Source of the DNA: Nocardiopsis eucommiae | Lineage (GTDB): Bacteria; Actinomycetota; Actinomycetes; Streptosporangiales; Streptosporangiaceae | Direction of reading: 5' to 3' | DNA: 64,000 nt | Assembly: GCA_018388625.1 (NCBI GenBank) | Contig: CP074402.1 | Coordinates: forward strand, 3,162,001-3,226,000 | In this document: in pieces, positions 55,719 through 64,000 of the stretch | Layout of the letters: each line of letters starts with the position of its first letter | Position numbering within the stretch: position 1 is the stretch's first letter | Program-made: the position numbers and the translations under genes | The notes under the pieces: model-generated | Database searches by the model: none | Told to the model about the DNA's origin: nothing | Seen by the model: only the letters and a program-made list of their open reading frames with translations

Positions 55719-58700
55719 GTGCCGACGACGTTCGTGTTCGGTGCGGGGGTGTGGTGCGGGTTCTGCACGCGGTGTGGTCCAGGGACACGCTGGTGCTCTG
55801 GGGTGAGGGCGGGGACGGGGCCCGAGAGGCCTCGGGTGCCCCTGACGCTGGGGCGCACCCCGGGGCCGCCGGGCTGGCGCAGCTGCGCGCGGTGGCCGCC
55901 AAGGCGGGGATCGATCCCGACTCCCCGGCGCGACCGCGCCGCTCCTGTGGCTGCCGGGGAGCTCCGGGGCGCCCGCCCCGTCCGACACCGACGACACCGC
56001 GCCCGCCGAGTTCCGCGCCTGGACGGTGCCCGGGCTGGAGCTGACCCCTGCCGAGGCCGACACCCTGCTGTCGGCGCTCGACTCCCTGCCCGTGGCGGCC
56101 GGGCCCGCCCTGACGCACCTGGGCGCGGTGCACGTCCTCGCCGAGAACCTGGTCCGGGCCGGAGGCGTCCTGCCCGACCTCGTCGGTGACCCGCCCCTGG
56201 CCCGGTGGCGTCCCGCCCCCTGGACACCGCCGAGGAGCACCTGGCGGCCCTCACCCGCGCGCTCCCTCCGGCGGCGGTCGCCCACCTGCCCCCGGCGGAG
56301 CGGGCCGAGGCGGCCCGGCTGTGCGTGCTGGCCCCGCTCGAACTGCTCACCGACGCCGTCGCCCGGCGCCTGGCCACCGCCGCGCCCGGGGCGACCGGTG
56401 AGGACACACTCCCGGGCCCCGAGGTCCCGCCGGCCGCCCGGCTGGCGGCGGCCCTCACGGGGCGGCACACCCGGGTGGACACCGACACCGCACGCGCGCT
56501 GCGCGGGCCGCTGCGGGAGTGGCGCTCCCGGGTCCGGGGCGGGGGCCGGGCCCAACTCCTCTTCGTCCTGCGCGAACCCGAGCCCGAGGGCGCGCACGGC
56601 GGCCCGCGCCCCTGGACCCTGGAGTTCTGGGTGCGCTCCACCTCCGACCCCGGACTGCGCCTGCCCCTGGAACGGGTCTGGCTGGGTGAGGGCGCCGCCT
56701 GGCTTCCCGAGGACGTGGGGTCGACCGCCCTGGCCGACCTGCGCCGGGCCGCCCGCCACCTGCCCGCCCTCCGGCGCGCCCTGGCGGACCTGGCCCCGGC
56801 CCGTCTCACCATGGACACCGCGCGGGCGCAGAACTTCGTGGGCGAGGCCGCCGCCCGGCTCACCTCGGCGGGGTTCGGCGTGGTCCTGCCCGAGTGGAGC
56901 GGCCGCGGCGCCCTCGCGCTGCGCATGACGGTCAGCGAGGAACCGAAACGGCGCGGTCGCGGCGGGGTGGGCCCCACCGCACTGGTCGACGTGTCCTTCG
57001 AGGCGTTGTTGCGCGGCCCCGGCGGGCAGGAGCCGCTGGACGAGACGGAACTGGCCGAGCTCGCGGAACTGGCGCGGCTCAAGCGCTCACTGGTCCAGGT
57101 GCGCGGCCGGTGGATGGAGATGGATCCCGGACGCGTCGAGGCCGCCCTGGACCTGATGCGCCGGAGCGGCCGGGGGCCGGTCCGGCGCGAGGAGGCGCTG
57201 CGGACGGCGATCGGCGCGGAGCCGACCCCGCTGCCGGTGGCGGACGTGGTGGCCGGAGGTCCGCTGGGTGCCCTGCTGGACGGCGGGGCCGAGGCCGCGC
57301 TCCGCCCCATGGGCTCCCCACCGGGGTTCGAGGGGACGCTCCGCCCCTACCAGGACCGGGGTTCGGCCTGGCTGCGGTTCCTGGGCGAGCTCGGGCTGGG
57401 CGCCGTGCTCGCCGACGACATGGGGCTGGGCAAGACCGTGCAGCTGCTGGCCCTGCTCACCGACGAGCGCGCCGGGGAGGCGGTGCCCGGCCCGACCCTG
57501 CTGGTCTGCCCGGTGTCGCTGGTCGGCAACTGGCGCAAGGAGGCGGAGCGGTTCGCCCCGGGGCTGCGGGTGCACGTCCAGCACGGGCCCGACCGGCCGA
57601 CCGGCAACGCCCTGGCGCGCCTCGTGGGCGGCTGCGACCTGGTGGTGACCACCTACGGGGTGGTGGCGCGCGACGCCGAGGAGCTGTCGGGCATGCCCTG
57701 GCACCGGGTGGTCTGCGACGAGGCCCAGGCGCTGAAGAACCACGCCACCCGGCAGGCGCGGGCGGTGCGCTCGCTGCCCGCCGCGACGCGGATCGCGCTC
57801 ACCGGAACCCCGGTGGAGAACAACCTGGGAGAGCTGTGGTCGGTGATGGACTTCGCCAACCCCGGGCTGCTGGGGACGGCGGCCGACTTCCAGCGCGCGG
57901 TGGCCGACCGGGCCGAGGCGGAGGAGGGCACCGGCGAGGGAACGGACCTGGTGCGGCGGCTCACCGGGCCGTTCGTGCTGCGACGTCTGAAGACCGATCG
58001 TACGATCATCGCGGACCTGCCGGAGAAGCAGGAGATGCGCACCTGGTGCACGCTCACCCCCGAGCAGGCCTCGCTGTACAAGGCGGTGGTGGACGACCTG
58101 TCCGAGCGGATGGCGGAGGCCGACGAGAAGGAGCGCAAGGGGCTGGTGCTGTCGTCCATGTCCCGGCTCAAGCAGATCTGCAACCACCCGGCGCAGTTCC
58201 TCGGGGACGGCTCGGCGCTGGCGGGCCGCTCGGGCAAGCTCGACCGTCTGGAGTCGATCCTGGGCGAGGCGGTGGCCGAGGGGGACAAGGCGCTGTGCTT
58301 CACGCAGTACGCCCGCTGGGGTGAGCGCCTGGCTCCCTATCTGAGGTCCCGGCTGGGGGTACCCGTGCTGTGGCTGCACGGCGGGACCTCCCGCGCCGAG
58401 CGCGAGCGGATGACGGAGCACTTCCAGACGGTGGCGGGGCCGGTGGTGTTCCTGCTGTCGCTCAAGGCCGCCGGGACCGGGCTGAACCTGACCGCCGCCA
58501 ACCACGTCGTGCACGTGGACCGGTGGTGGAACCCGGCGGTGGAGAACCAGGCCACCGACCGGGCCTTCCGGATCGGTCAGCGCCGGAACGTGCAGGTACG
58601 CAAGCTGGTGTGCGTGGGCACCGTGGAGGAACGGGTGGACGAGATGATCACGCGCAAGAGCGTGCTGGCCGACGGCGCCGTGGCCACCGGCGAGGGTTGG

Positions 58701-58769
58701 CTGGGCGGACTGTCGGTGGAGGACCTGCGCGAGGTGGTGCGGCTGGCGCCGGAGGCGGTCTCGGGATGA
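55719..58769 (+). CDS. SNF2-family DEAD/DEAH-box helicase (three apparent frameshifts)
   Basis: Repaired length about 1,017 residues. The N-terminal 500 residues (VVRVLHAVWSRDTLVLWGEG; RRALADLAPARLTMDTARAQ) precede the Snf2 ATPase: motif I LADDMGLGKTVQLLALL, motif II VVCDEAQALKN, motif III ALTGTPVENNLGELWSVMDF, then helicase-C with CFTQYARWGERLAPYL, SLKAAGTGLNLTAANHVVHV and DRWWNPAVENQATDRAFRIG. Breaks at 55745-55749, 55923-55926 and near 56194-56205 are each repaired by one G or C; GTG 55719 (PTTFVFGAG) is the start. It is coupled by ATGA overlap to a SWIM zinc-finger gene; such pairs are usual in actinomycetes and are presumed to act in DNA repair or chromatin remodelling, without direct proof. 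Confidence 0.88.
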
Positions 58770-59509
58770 GCTGGTCGGAGCTGGTGCGCGAAGCGCTGGG
58801 CGGGGCCGGTGGCGGTGGCTCGGCGGTGGAGCGGTTCTCGGTGCGGCCCGGTGAGGTCTCGGCCCGGGTCCTGGGGCACGAGGTGAGCCTGATCCGGACC
58901 GTCTGGGAGGGACCGGAGTGGGATCGGGTGGGCGCGGCGCTGGCCTCGCAGCCGCTGTTCCGCGCCCGTGTTCTCGCCGGGGAACTGCCCGAGGCGGCGG
59001 CCCGCGTGTTCGCGCTGCTCGGTCTGGACCTGGTGCCGGACGGGTGGGCCGGTTTGGTCGCGACGTGCTCCTGCGACCACTGGGACGGACGTTGCGCGCA
59101 CCTGGGAGCGGTCGCGGCGGCGCTGGGGGCCGAGGCCGACCGCGACCCCTTCGTCCTGACCCGGTGGGCGGGCCTGGAACGGCGCGCGTTGGTGGAACTG
59201 GTCCGGGGCCTGCCGGGCGGCGCGAAGGGCTCCTCCTCCGTGGGTACCGAGTTCGGGAACGGCGGGGACGGAGACCATTCCCGGGAACACGGTGAAACCG
59301 GAATCGATGTTGTCGCCGCACAGGCACGAACAACCAATCCCCTTTCCCCGGCGGGCTTCTGGTCCTCTCCCGTCACACCCCCGCCACCTCCCCTGCCGGA
59401 GGGGGTCGGAGACCGTGTCAGGGCCGTGGCCCCAGGGCATGTCGCGGATCACCTGCCCGGTTTCGACCGTTCCGCGAAGCGCTATTCGGGAACCGGGGAT
59501 GGCACTTGA
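58766..59509 (+). CDS. SWIM zinc-finger protein, partner of the SNF2 helicase
   Basis: 247 residues. After RFSVRPGEVSARVLGHEVSL comes the SWIM zinc finger CSCDHWDGRCAHLGAVAAAL (CXC...CXH, near residues 95-113), which binds DNA or protein. The C-terminal 90 residues are low-complexity and rich in Gly, Pro and Ser, and less conserved; the usual family tail may be altered there. ATG 58766 overlaps the helicase stop (ATGA), so translation is coupled and the two proteins probably form a complex. Confidence 0.85.
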   Translation: MSWSELVREALGGAGGGGSAVERFSVRPGEVSARVLGHEVSLIRTVWEGPEWDRVGAALASQPLFRARVLAGELPEAAARVFALLGLDLVPDGWAGLVATCSCDHWDGRCAHLGAVAAALGAEADRDPFVLTRWAGLERRALVELVRGLPGGAKGSSSVGTEFGNGGDGDHSREHGETGIDVVAAQARTTNPLSPAGFWSSPVTPPPPPLPEGVGDRVRAVAPGHVADHLPGFDRSAKRYSGTGDGT

Positions 59510-59618
59510 CGTTCCCGATCGATTTTCTTGTGGAAAACGCCGGTAAGGACACCGAAACACGGTTACGATTCGCCTGGAGATGACCCCGCACGACTAGTCC
59601 TGATTGGTACCTCTCTCT

Positions 59619-60452
59619 ATGGCCGATCGCTTCCCCCACACATCGACATGGACACTCCGAGCATCGCGCGGATGTACGACTACCTCCTGGGAGGGAAAGA
59701 CAACTTCGCGCCGGACCGCAAGGCCTGTGAGGCGCTGGCCGAGCACATGCCCGAGCTCGTCGCCTGTGCCAACGACAACCGGGCCTTCCTCGGTCGTGCC
59801 GTGGACCACGTCGTCTCCCAGGGGTGGACCAGTTCCTGGACCTGGGCGCGGGCCTTCCCACCACGGACAACACCCACCAGGTCGCGCAACGGACCGAGCC
59901 GAGGGCCCGGGTCCTCTACGTCGACAACGATCCCATCGTGCTCGCGCACGGGCGGGCGCTCCTGGGCGACAGCCAGTCGACCGCCTTCCTGCACGCCGAC
60001 GTCCGCGACACGGACGAGATCCTGAACTCCCCCGAGGCCGAGAAGCTGATCGACCTCGACCAGCCGATCTGCGTCATGCTGGTCTCCCTGCTGCACTGCC
60101 TGCCCGACGACAGCGACCCGTTCGGCATGGTGCGCTCCCTCATGGAGCGGGTCGTGCCCGGTTCCGCCGTCATCTACTCGCACGTCGTCTCCGACGACCC
60201 GGCTGCCGCCGCCTGGATGGACGGCATGATGCTGGAGTTCGGCACCGCCTGGGGGCGGGTCCGTACCCCGCGGAGGCCTCCCAGGTGTTCGAGGGCCTGG
60301 AACCGGTCAGCCCCTGGACCGACGGGCGGGACGCGGACCCGACGTTGGTGGACTGCGCCAGCTGGCGCCACCCCGGGAACGAGCCGCGTCCACGTCCCGT
60401 CGACCCCGACGTCAAGCGGTGGGAGACGGCCGGGGTGGCCTACAAACGCTGA
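59619..60452 (+). CDS. DUF574-type SAM-dependent methyltransferase (three apparent frameshifts)
   Basis: Repaired length 278 residues. SIARMYDYLLGGKDNFAPDR at the N-terminus is the hallmark of this large actinomycete family; VDQFLDLGAGLPTTDNTHQV is SAM motif I, VLYVDNDPIVLAHGRALL the acidic segment, and LDQPICVMLVSLLHCLPDDS follows. Breaks at 59633-59637, 59821-59824 and 60251-60255 are each repaired by one C or G; the first sets ATG 59619 as start (MADRFPPHIDMDTPS). Members occur in dozens of copies per genome, often with DUF397 or XRE genes, and their substrates are unknown. Confidence 0.87.
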   Translation: MADRFPHTSTWTLRASRGCTTTSWEGKTTSRRTARPVRRWPSTCPSSSPVPTTTGPSSVVPWTTSSPRGGPVPGPGRGPSHHGQHPPGRATDRAEGPGPLRRQRSHRARARAGAPGRQPVDRLPARRRPRHGRDPELPRGREADRPRPADLRHAGLPAALPARRQRPVRHGALPHGAGRARFRRHLLARRLRRPGCRRLDGRHDAGVRHRLGAGPYPAEASQVFEGLEPVSPWTDGRDADPTLVDCASWRHPGNEPRPRPVDPDVKRWETAGVAYKR

Positions 60453-60470
60453 CCCCTCGCGCCGTCCCGT

Positions 60471-61303
60471 TCACAGCATTCCGTCGATCTCCGACTTCGA
60501 CGCCGCGGCCGACATCCGCCCGAAGGTCCCCTCCTCGGCGATCTCCCGGGCGGCCGCCAGCGCTCCGGCCAGCGCCGACCGCGACAGCCCCGACCCGAGA
60601 CTGATCCGCCGGGCCCCCAGGGCACCCAGCTCCGCCACGGACATCCCGGCCGCCGCCCCCGAGGCCAGCACGTTGACGGGGCGGCCGACCGAGGAGCACA
60701 CCGCCCGGATGGCGTCCGCGTCCGGCAGCCCCGGGGCGAAGAGCACGTCGGCCCCGGCCTCCTCGAAGGCTCTGAGCCTTCGGATCGTGTCCTCCAGGTC
60801 CTGGCGTCCGTACAGGTGGTTCTCCGCCCGGGCGGTGACCGTGAACGGGAAGGGCAGGGTCCGCGCCGCCTCCACGGCGGCCCGGACCCGCTCGACCGCC
60901 AGCCCGAACTCGTGGATCGGCGCGTCGGGGTCGGCGGTGGTGTCCTCCACCGAACCGCCCACGATCCCCGTGGCTCCGGCCGCCATGAAGGTGCGGGCCA
61001 CCTCCTCGGGGGCGCGCCCGAAGCCGTCCTCCAGGTCCGCCGAGACCGGCAGGTCCGTGGCGGCCGCGATCACCGAGGCGTTGCGCAGGGTCTCCTCGCG
61101 CGAGACCAGCCCGGCGCCGTCCCGGCGTCCCAGCCCGTGCGCCAGCCCCCGCTGGTGGTGGCCAGGGCCGCGAAGCCGAGCCCGCCCAGCAGCCGGGCGG
61201 ACCCGGCGTCCCAGACGTTCGCGATCACGAAGGGTTCCGGCCCCCGGTGCAGCTCGCGTAGGCGTGCGCCCCGCGCCGTCAGATCCTGTCCGTTGTGGTC
61301 CAT
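60471..61303 (-). CDS. Isocitrate lyase / PEP mutase family protein (one apparent frameshift)
   Basis: Repaired length 277 residues. The alpha/beta barrel of the phosphoenolpyruvate mutase/isocitrate lyase superfamily is visible: PFVIANVWDAGSARLLGGLG, LPVSADLEDGFGRAPEEV (metal-binding acidic motif), GIVGGSVEDTTADPDAPIHE and VTARAENHLYGRQDLEDTI. The C run 61146-61150 (plus strand) has lost one base; repair joins LATTSGG to LAHGLGRRDGAGLVSREETL. Related enzymes cleave oxaloacetate, 2-methylisocitrate or form C-P bonds; the KKCGH-type lyase cysteine motif is missing, so this is a general carboxyvinyl-carboxyphosphonate mutase-like member. ATG 61303. Confidence 0.83.
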
Positions 61304-61393
61304 GCCCTCCCTTGTACACCCGACCACCGACGGAGCGGGGAACGGCCGCGCTCCTGGGCGGTGCGCCGTCCGCCCCTCCGGCGCGGCGCCGGT

Positions 61394-62536
61394 TCACGCC
61401 TCCTTGGCGTCCTCGTCGAAGACCCCCTGCGCGATCGCGAACGCCTTGTTGGCGGCCGGGACCCCGCAGTAGACGGCCGTCTGGAGGAACACCTCCCCGA
61501 CCTCGTCCGGGGTCAGGCCGTTGCGCAGGGCGGCCCGCACGTGCAGGGCCAACTCGTCCCAGTGGCCCTTGGCCACCAGGGCGGTGAGCACCATGCAGCT
61601 GCGGGTGCGCCGGTCCAGTCCGGGCCGGGTCCACACCTCGCCCCAGGCGTAGCGGGTGATGAGGTCCTGGAAGGGTTCGGTGAAGGCGCTCGTGCGGGCC
61701 TCGGCCCGGTCCACGTGGGCGTCACCGAGCACGCTCCGGCGCACCCGCGTCCCGGCGCCATGGCGGTCGATCGCGGCCAGGTGCTGGGTGATGAGGGTGT
61801 TGACCCGGGCCGCGTGCGACCACGAGAGCAGATGGGCGGCGCCCTCCAGCACCACGAACCGCGCCCCGGGCACGCGTTCCGCGATGAGCGCCCCGTGCTC
61901 CTCGGCCGGGGTCGAGGGGTCGTCGGCTCCGGCCACGACCAGTGTGGGAGCAGTGACGCGGTGCAGGTCGTCCCGTACGTCGTGGTGCTCGATGGCGCCA
62001 CAGCAGCCCGCGTAACCCTCGTCGGGGGTGTCCACGATCTGGTCGCGCAGGAGCGTGACGTCGTGGGGGTGTTCCGAGGCGAAGGCCGGGGTGAACCACC
62101 GCTGCACGACCCCGTCGGCCAGGGCGACGGTCCCCTGGTCCCGGGCCAGGGCGGCGCGGTCCCGCCAGTTCCGGGCGGGCCCCATGTGTGGGGAGGTGGC
62201 CAGGAGCACGAGCCCGTCGACCCGTTCGGGGGCGTGGACGGCCAGCCACTGGCCGACCATGCCACCGATGGACAGGCCCACGTAGTGGGCGCGACCGATC
62301 CCGAGCCGGTCGAGCAGGGCGAGGACGTCCCCGCCCAGGTCGGCCATGCTGTAGGGGCCCTCGGGCGCGGGCGACGCCCCGTGTCCGCGCAGGTCCACGC
62401 GGATCACCCGGAAGACGGCGGAGAGCGCGTCCACCTGCGGCTCCCACATCCGATGGGTGGTGCCGAGGGATCCGGCCAGCACCAGGGGCGGTGCGTCCGC
62501 CGGTCCGCTCACGACGTGGTGGAGGTCAACGCTCAT
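61394..62536 (-). CDS. pcaL: Fused 3-oxoadipate enol-lactonase / 4-carboxymuconolactone decarboxylase
   Basis: 380 residues. Residues 1-255 are the alpha/beta hydrolase PcaD: VLAGSLGTTHRMWEPQ, RVIRVDLRGHGASPAPEGPY, nucleophile VGLSIGGMVGQWLA, ADDPSTPAEEHG and the histidine in EGAAHLLSWSHA. Residues 265-380 are a carboxymuconolactone decarboxylase PcaC: TRYAWGEVWTRPGLDRRTRS, HWDELALHVRAALRNGLTPD and EVFLQTAVYCGVPAANKAF. The PcaL fusion carries out two successive steps, 4-carboxymuconolactone to 3-oxoadipate enol-lactone to 3-oxoadipate, and is typical of actinomycetes. It overlaps pcaB by 11 bp, showing coupled translation. Intact frame. Confidence 0.92.
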   Translation of the reverse strand: MSVDLHHVVSGPADAPPLVLAGSLGTTHRMWEPQVDALSAVFRVIRVDLRGHGASPAPEGPYSMADLGGDVLALLDRLGIGRAHYVGLSIGGMVGQWLAVHAPERVDGLVLLATSPHMGPARNWRDRAALARDQGTVALADGVVQRWFTPAFASEHPHDVTLLRDQIVDTPDEGYAGCCGAIEHHDVRDDLHRVTAPTLVVAGADDPSTPAEEHGALIAERVPGARFVVLEGAAHLLSWSHAARVNTLITQHLAAIDRHGAGTRVRRSVLGDAHVDRAEARTSAFTEPFQDLITRYAWGEVWTRPGLDRRTRSCMVLTALVAKGHWDELALHVRAALRNGLTPDEVGEVFLQTAVYCGVPAANKAFAIAQGVFDEDAKEA

Positions 62537-63902
62537 CGGTTCCTACTTCTTCTTGGTCGGTGGAGGCCGTCCGGCCGGTCCTACCCGTCACCCGGTCGGT
62601 GAACACCGGTGCGGCGCCGAGGTAGTCGACGGGGTCGAGCAGGGATCTGATCCGGTCACGGGTGCGCAGGTCGTGGAGGTGTTCGGCCAGGACCTCGACC
62701 GGGTCGCGGTCCTCGTCCACCGCGGCCCGGCAGGCCGCGCCGACGCGCTGGTGGGCCGCCAGGCGGCCGAGCTCGGGGGTCAGGTCGGCGGTGAGGCGCT
62801 CGCTGAGCGCGGACCCGCCGGTGAGGTCGAGGTTGGCGGCCATGCGGTCGGGGTGCACGCGGAGCCGTTCGACGCTCACGCGCAACCAGGAGACCGCGGA
62901 GCCGGTACGCCGGAGCAGGTCGGTCAGGGGCAGCCACTCGGCCTGCCACGCACCGGCGGCGCGTTGGTGCTCCTGGATCTGCGCGGCGAACAGGGTGGCC
63001 ACCAGCCCGGGTGTCTGACGGGCGGCGGCGAGGGCGCTGACGGCGGCGACCGGGTTGCGCTTGTGCGGCATGGTGGAGGATCCGCCCACGCCGCTCCCGC
63101 CCTCCTCGCTGACCTCACCGACCTCCGTCTGGGCGAGCAGCACGACGTCCTGTGCGGCGTTCCCCGCCGCTCCGCTCACCCGGCCGAGCGCGCCGGCGAT
63201 CTCGGTGACGCGACCGCGTTCGGTGTGCCAGGGCAGGAGGGGTTCGGGCAGGTCGAGGCGGGCGGCGAAGGCGGCCGCCACCGCCGGACCGTGTGGGTGC
63301 AGGGAGGCGAGGGTGCCCACGGCTCCGCCGAGCTGGGTGGCCAGGCGGTGGTCCAGCACCTCGCCGAGCCGCTCGGCGGCACCGGTCAGGCCCGAGGTCC
63401 AGCTCGCGACGACGGCTCCGAAGGTGGTGGGCAGAGCCTGCTGGAGCAGGGTGCGACCGGGCACGGGGGTGGTGCGGTGCCGGTCGGCCAGGGCGCGCAG
63501 CTCCTGGGTGAGGGCGGCGAGTTCGGCGCGCAGGGCGTGACCGGCCCCGCGGACCAGGAGCATGGCGGCGGTGTCCATGACGTCCTGGCTGGTGGCGCCC
63601 TGGTGGACGTGACGGGCCGCTTCGGGGTCCACCTCACGGACGTCCGCGGTGAGCTGCCCGACCAGCGGGATGACCGGGTTGCCACCGCCCGCGGCGGCCC
63701 GCCCCAGGGCCGCCGGGTCATAGTGGGCGGCGACGCAGGTGGCGGCGATGGTCTCGGCCCGCTCCCGGGTGATGACACCGGTGTCGGCCAGGGCTCGGGC
63801 GAGGGCGGCCTCCGTGTCGAGCATGGCCCGGATCCAGGCGGTGTCGTCGGTGAGCGGTCCGAGGGGGCCGTGGTTGAGGACACCGTCGAACAGGCCGGTC
63901 AT
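62526..63902 (-). CDS. pcaB: 3-carboxy-cis,cis-muconate cycloisomerase
   Basis: 458 residues, fumarase/aspartase superfamily. The signature loop GVGGSSTMPHKRNPVAAV is intact near residue 275; HVHQGATSQDVMDTAAMLLV carries the conserved TSQD catalytic segment, and HRTTPVPGRTLLQQALPTTF follows. Length and the MTGLFDGVLNHGPLGPLTDD start fit PcaB. It cyclises 3-carboxymuconate, the product of protocatechuate 3,4-dioxygenase, to 4-carboxymuconolactone, the substrate of PcaL. It is 30 bp downstream of pcaG and overlaps pcaL, so pcaG-pcaB-pcaL are one leftward operon. Intact frame. Confidence 0.92.
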   Translation of the reverse strand: MTGLFDGVLNHGPLGPLTDDTAWIRAMLDTEAALARALADTGVITRERAETIAATCVAAHYDPAALGRAAAGGGNPVIPLVGQLTADVREVDPEAARHVHQGATSQDVMDTAAMLLVRGAGHALRAELAALTQELRALADRHRTTPVPGRTLLQQALPTTFGAVVASWTSGLTGAAERLGEVLDHRLATQLGGAVGTLASLHPHGPAVAAAFAARLDLPEPLLPWHTERGRVTEIAGALGRVSGAAGNAAQDVVLLAQTEVGEVSEEGGSGVGGSSTMPHKRNPVAAVSALAAARQTPGLVATLFAAQIQEHQRAAGAWQAEWLPLTDLLRRTGSAVSWLRVSVERLRVHPDRMAANLDLTGGSALSERLTADLTPELGRLAAHQRVGAACRAAVDEDRDPVEVLAEHLHDLRTRDRIRSLLDPVDYLGAAPVFTDRVTGRTGRTASTDQEEVGTDER

Positions 63903-63932
63903 GGGTGCTCCCTGGGTCGGACGGGCGCGCGG

Positions 63933-64000
63933 TCAGACGTCGAAGAAGACGGTCTCCCCTCCCCCTGGAGGCGGATGTCGAGGCGGTAGCCGTCCTCCTC
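63933..64000 (-). CDS. pcaG: Protocatechuate 3,4-dioxygenase alpha subunit, C-terminal end
   Basis: Only the last 22 residues lie in the window. The minus-strand reading DGYRLDIRLQG then ETVFFDV, ending in TGA at 63935-63933, is the characteristic C-terminus of PcaG. One base must be added in the C runs 63956-63965 to keep this frame. Its place just upstream of pcaB gives the usual pcaHGBL order. Protocatechuate 3,4-dioxygenase (PcaGH) opens the aromatic ring between the hydroxyls. Confidence 0.75.
   Translation of the reverse strand, partial: GGRLPPRHPPPGGGETVFFDV

Noticed and set aside
3525..61150. Programmed frameshifting or widespread pseudogene decay
   Set aside because: The breaks are all one-base losses in G/C runs, without slippery heptamers or downstream pseudoknots, and they affect unrelated genes evenly; sequence error explains them better.
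1..64000. tRNA, rRNA, CRISPR arrays, insertion sequences
   Set aside because: None seen: no cloverleaf-like segments with CCA-type ends, no regularly spaced repeats, and no transposase motifs.

Overview
The window is very GC-rich chromosomal DNA with strong G/C bias at third codon positions, many GTG/TTG starts, TANNNT -10 boxes placed for leaderless messages, and families typical of filamentous Actinobacteria (DUF574 methyltransferases, Uma2, DUF4916 NUDIX, Rv3235-like protein, SNF2+SWIM pair, treY/treZ, pcaL fusion, Erm). A Nocardiopsis/Streptosporangiales-like actinomycete fits best; this is inference from gene content, not a database match. I support 54 protein-coding genes or gene fragments and no tRNA, rRNA, CRISPR array or insertion sequence.

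Layout. 1-6.7 kb: end of an unknown gene, a GAF regulator, a PucR regulator divergent from an agmatinase-type ureohydrolase across a perfect 10-bp palindrome, a TetR regulator and a DDAH-type amidinohydrolase (nitrogen recovery from guanidino compounds). 7-15.9 kb: zinc alcohol dehydrogenase, membrane protein, large FAD dehydrogenase, Uma2 protein, an SPFH plus ribbon-helix-helix pair, a bacterial PH-domain membrane pair, and a STAS anti-sigma antagonist. 16-21 kb: NUDIX-like protein, nucleoside-kinase-like P-loop protein, MHS-type transporter, FG-GAP lipoprotein. 21.2-24.5 kb: a 1,104-residue NACHT STAND ATPase with a leucine-rich C-terminus, a candidate anti-phage sensor and the most likely defence gene here. 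24.7-28 kb: DevS/DevR-like convergent two-component pair and a PPOX flavoprotein. 28-36.6 kb: secreted DUF6351 hydrolase, ArsR regulator, GNAT, MFS exporter with a clear operator, phosphotransferase, methyltransferase, and an erm rRNA methylase behind a probable leader-peptide attenuator. 36.7-45.4 kb: treZ and treY on the same strand, separated by an RlmA-like 23S rRNA methyltransferase and a four-gene L-carnitine catabolic operon. 45.6-55.7 kb: PstS, glycosyltransferase, NlpC/P60 endopeptidase with a long structured leader, S9 peptidase, Rv3235-like protein, GDPD and UMF1 transporter. 55.7-64 kb: SNF2 helicase/SWIM pair, DUF574 methyltransferase, PEP-mutase-family protein and the pcaG-pcaB-pcaL end of a protocatechuate operon.

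A dominating feature is technical: 25 of the 54 genes carry in total about 35 apparent frameshifts, and every one is repaired by adding one G or C to a short G or C run. The repaired lengths all become multiples of three and restore family motifs, so I treat these genes as intact and annotate the full repaired spans as CDS, stating the break in each entry. Anyone using a raw translation of this window will see truncated proteins that are probably not real.
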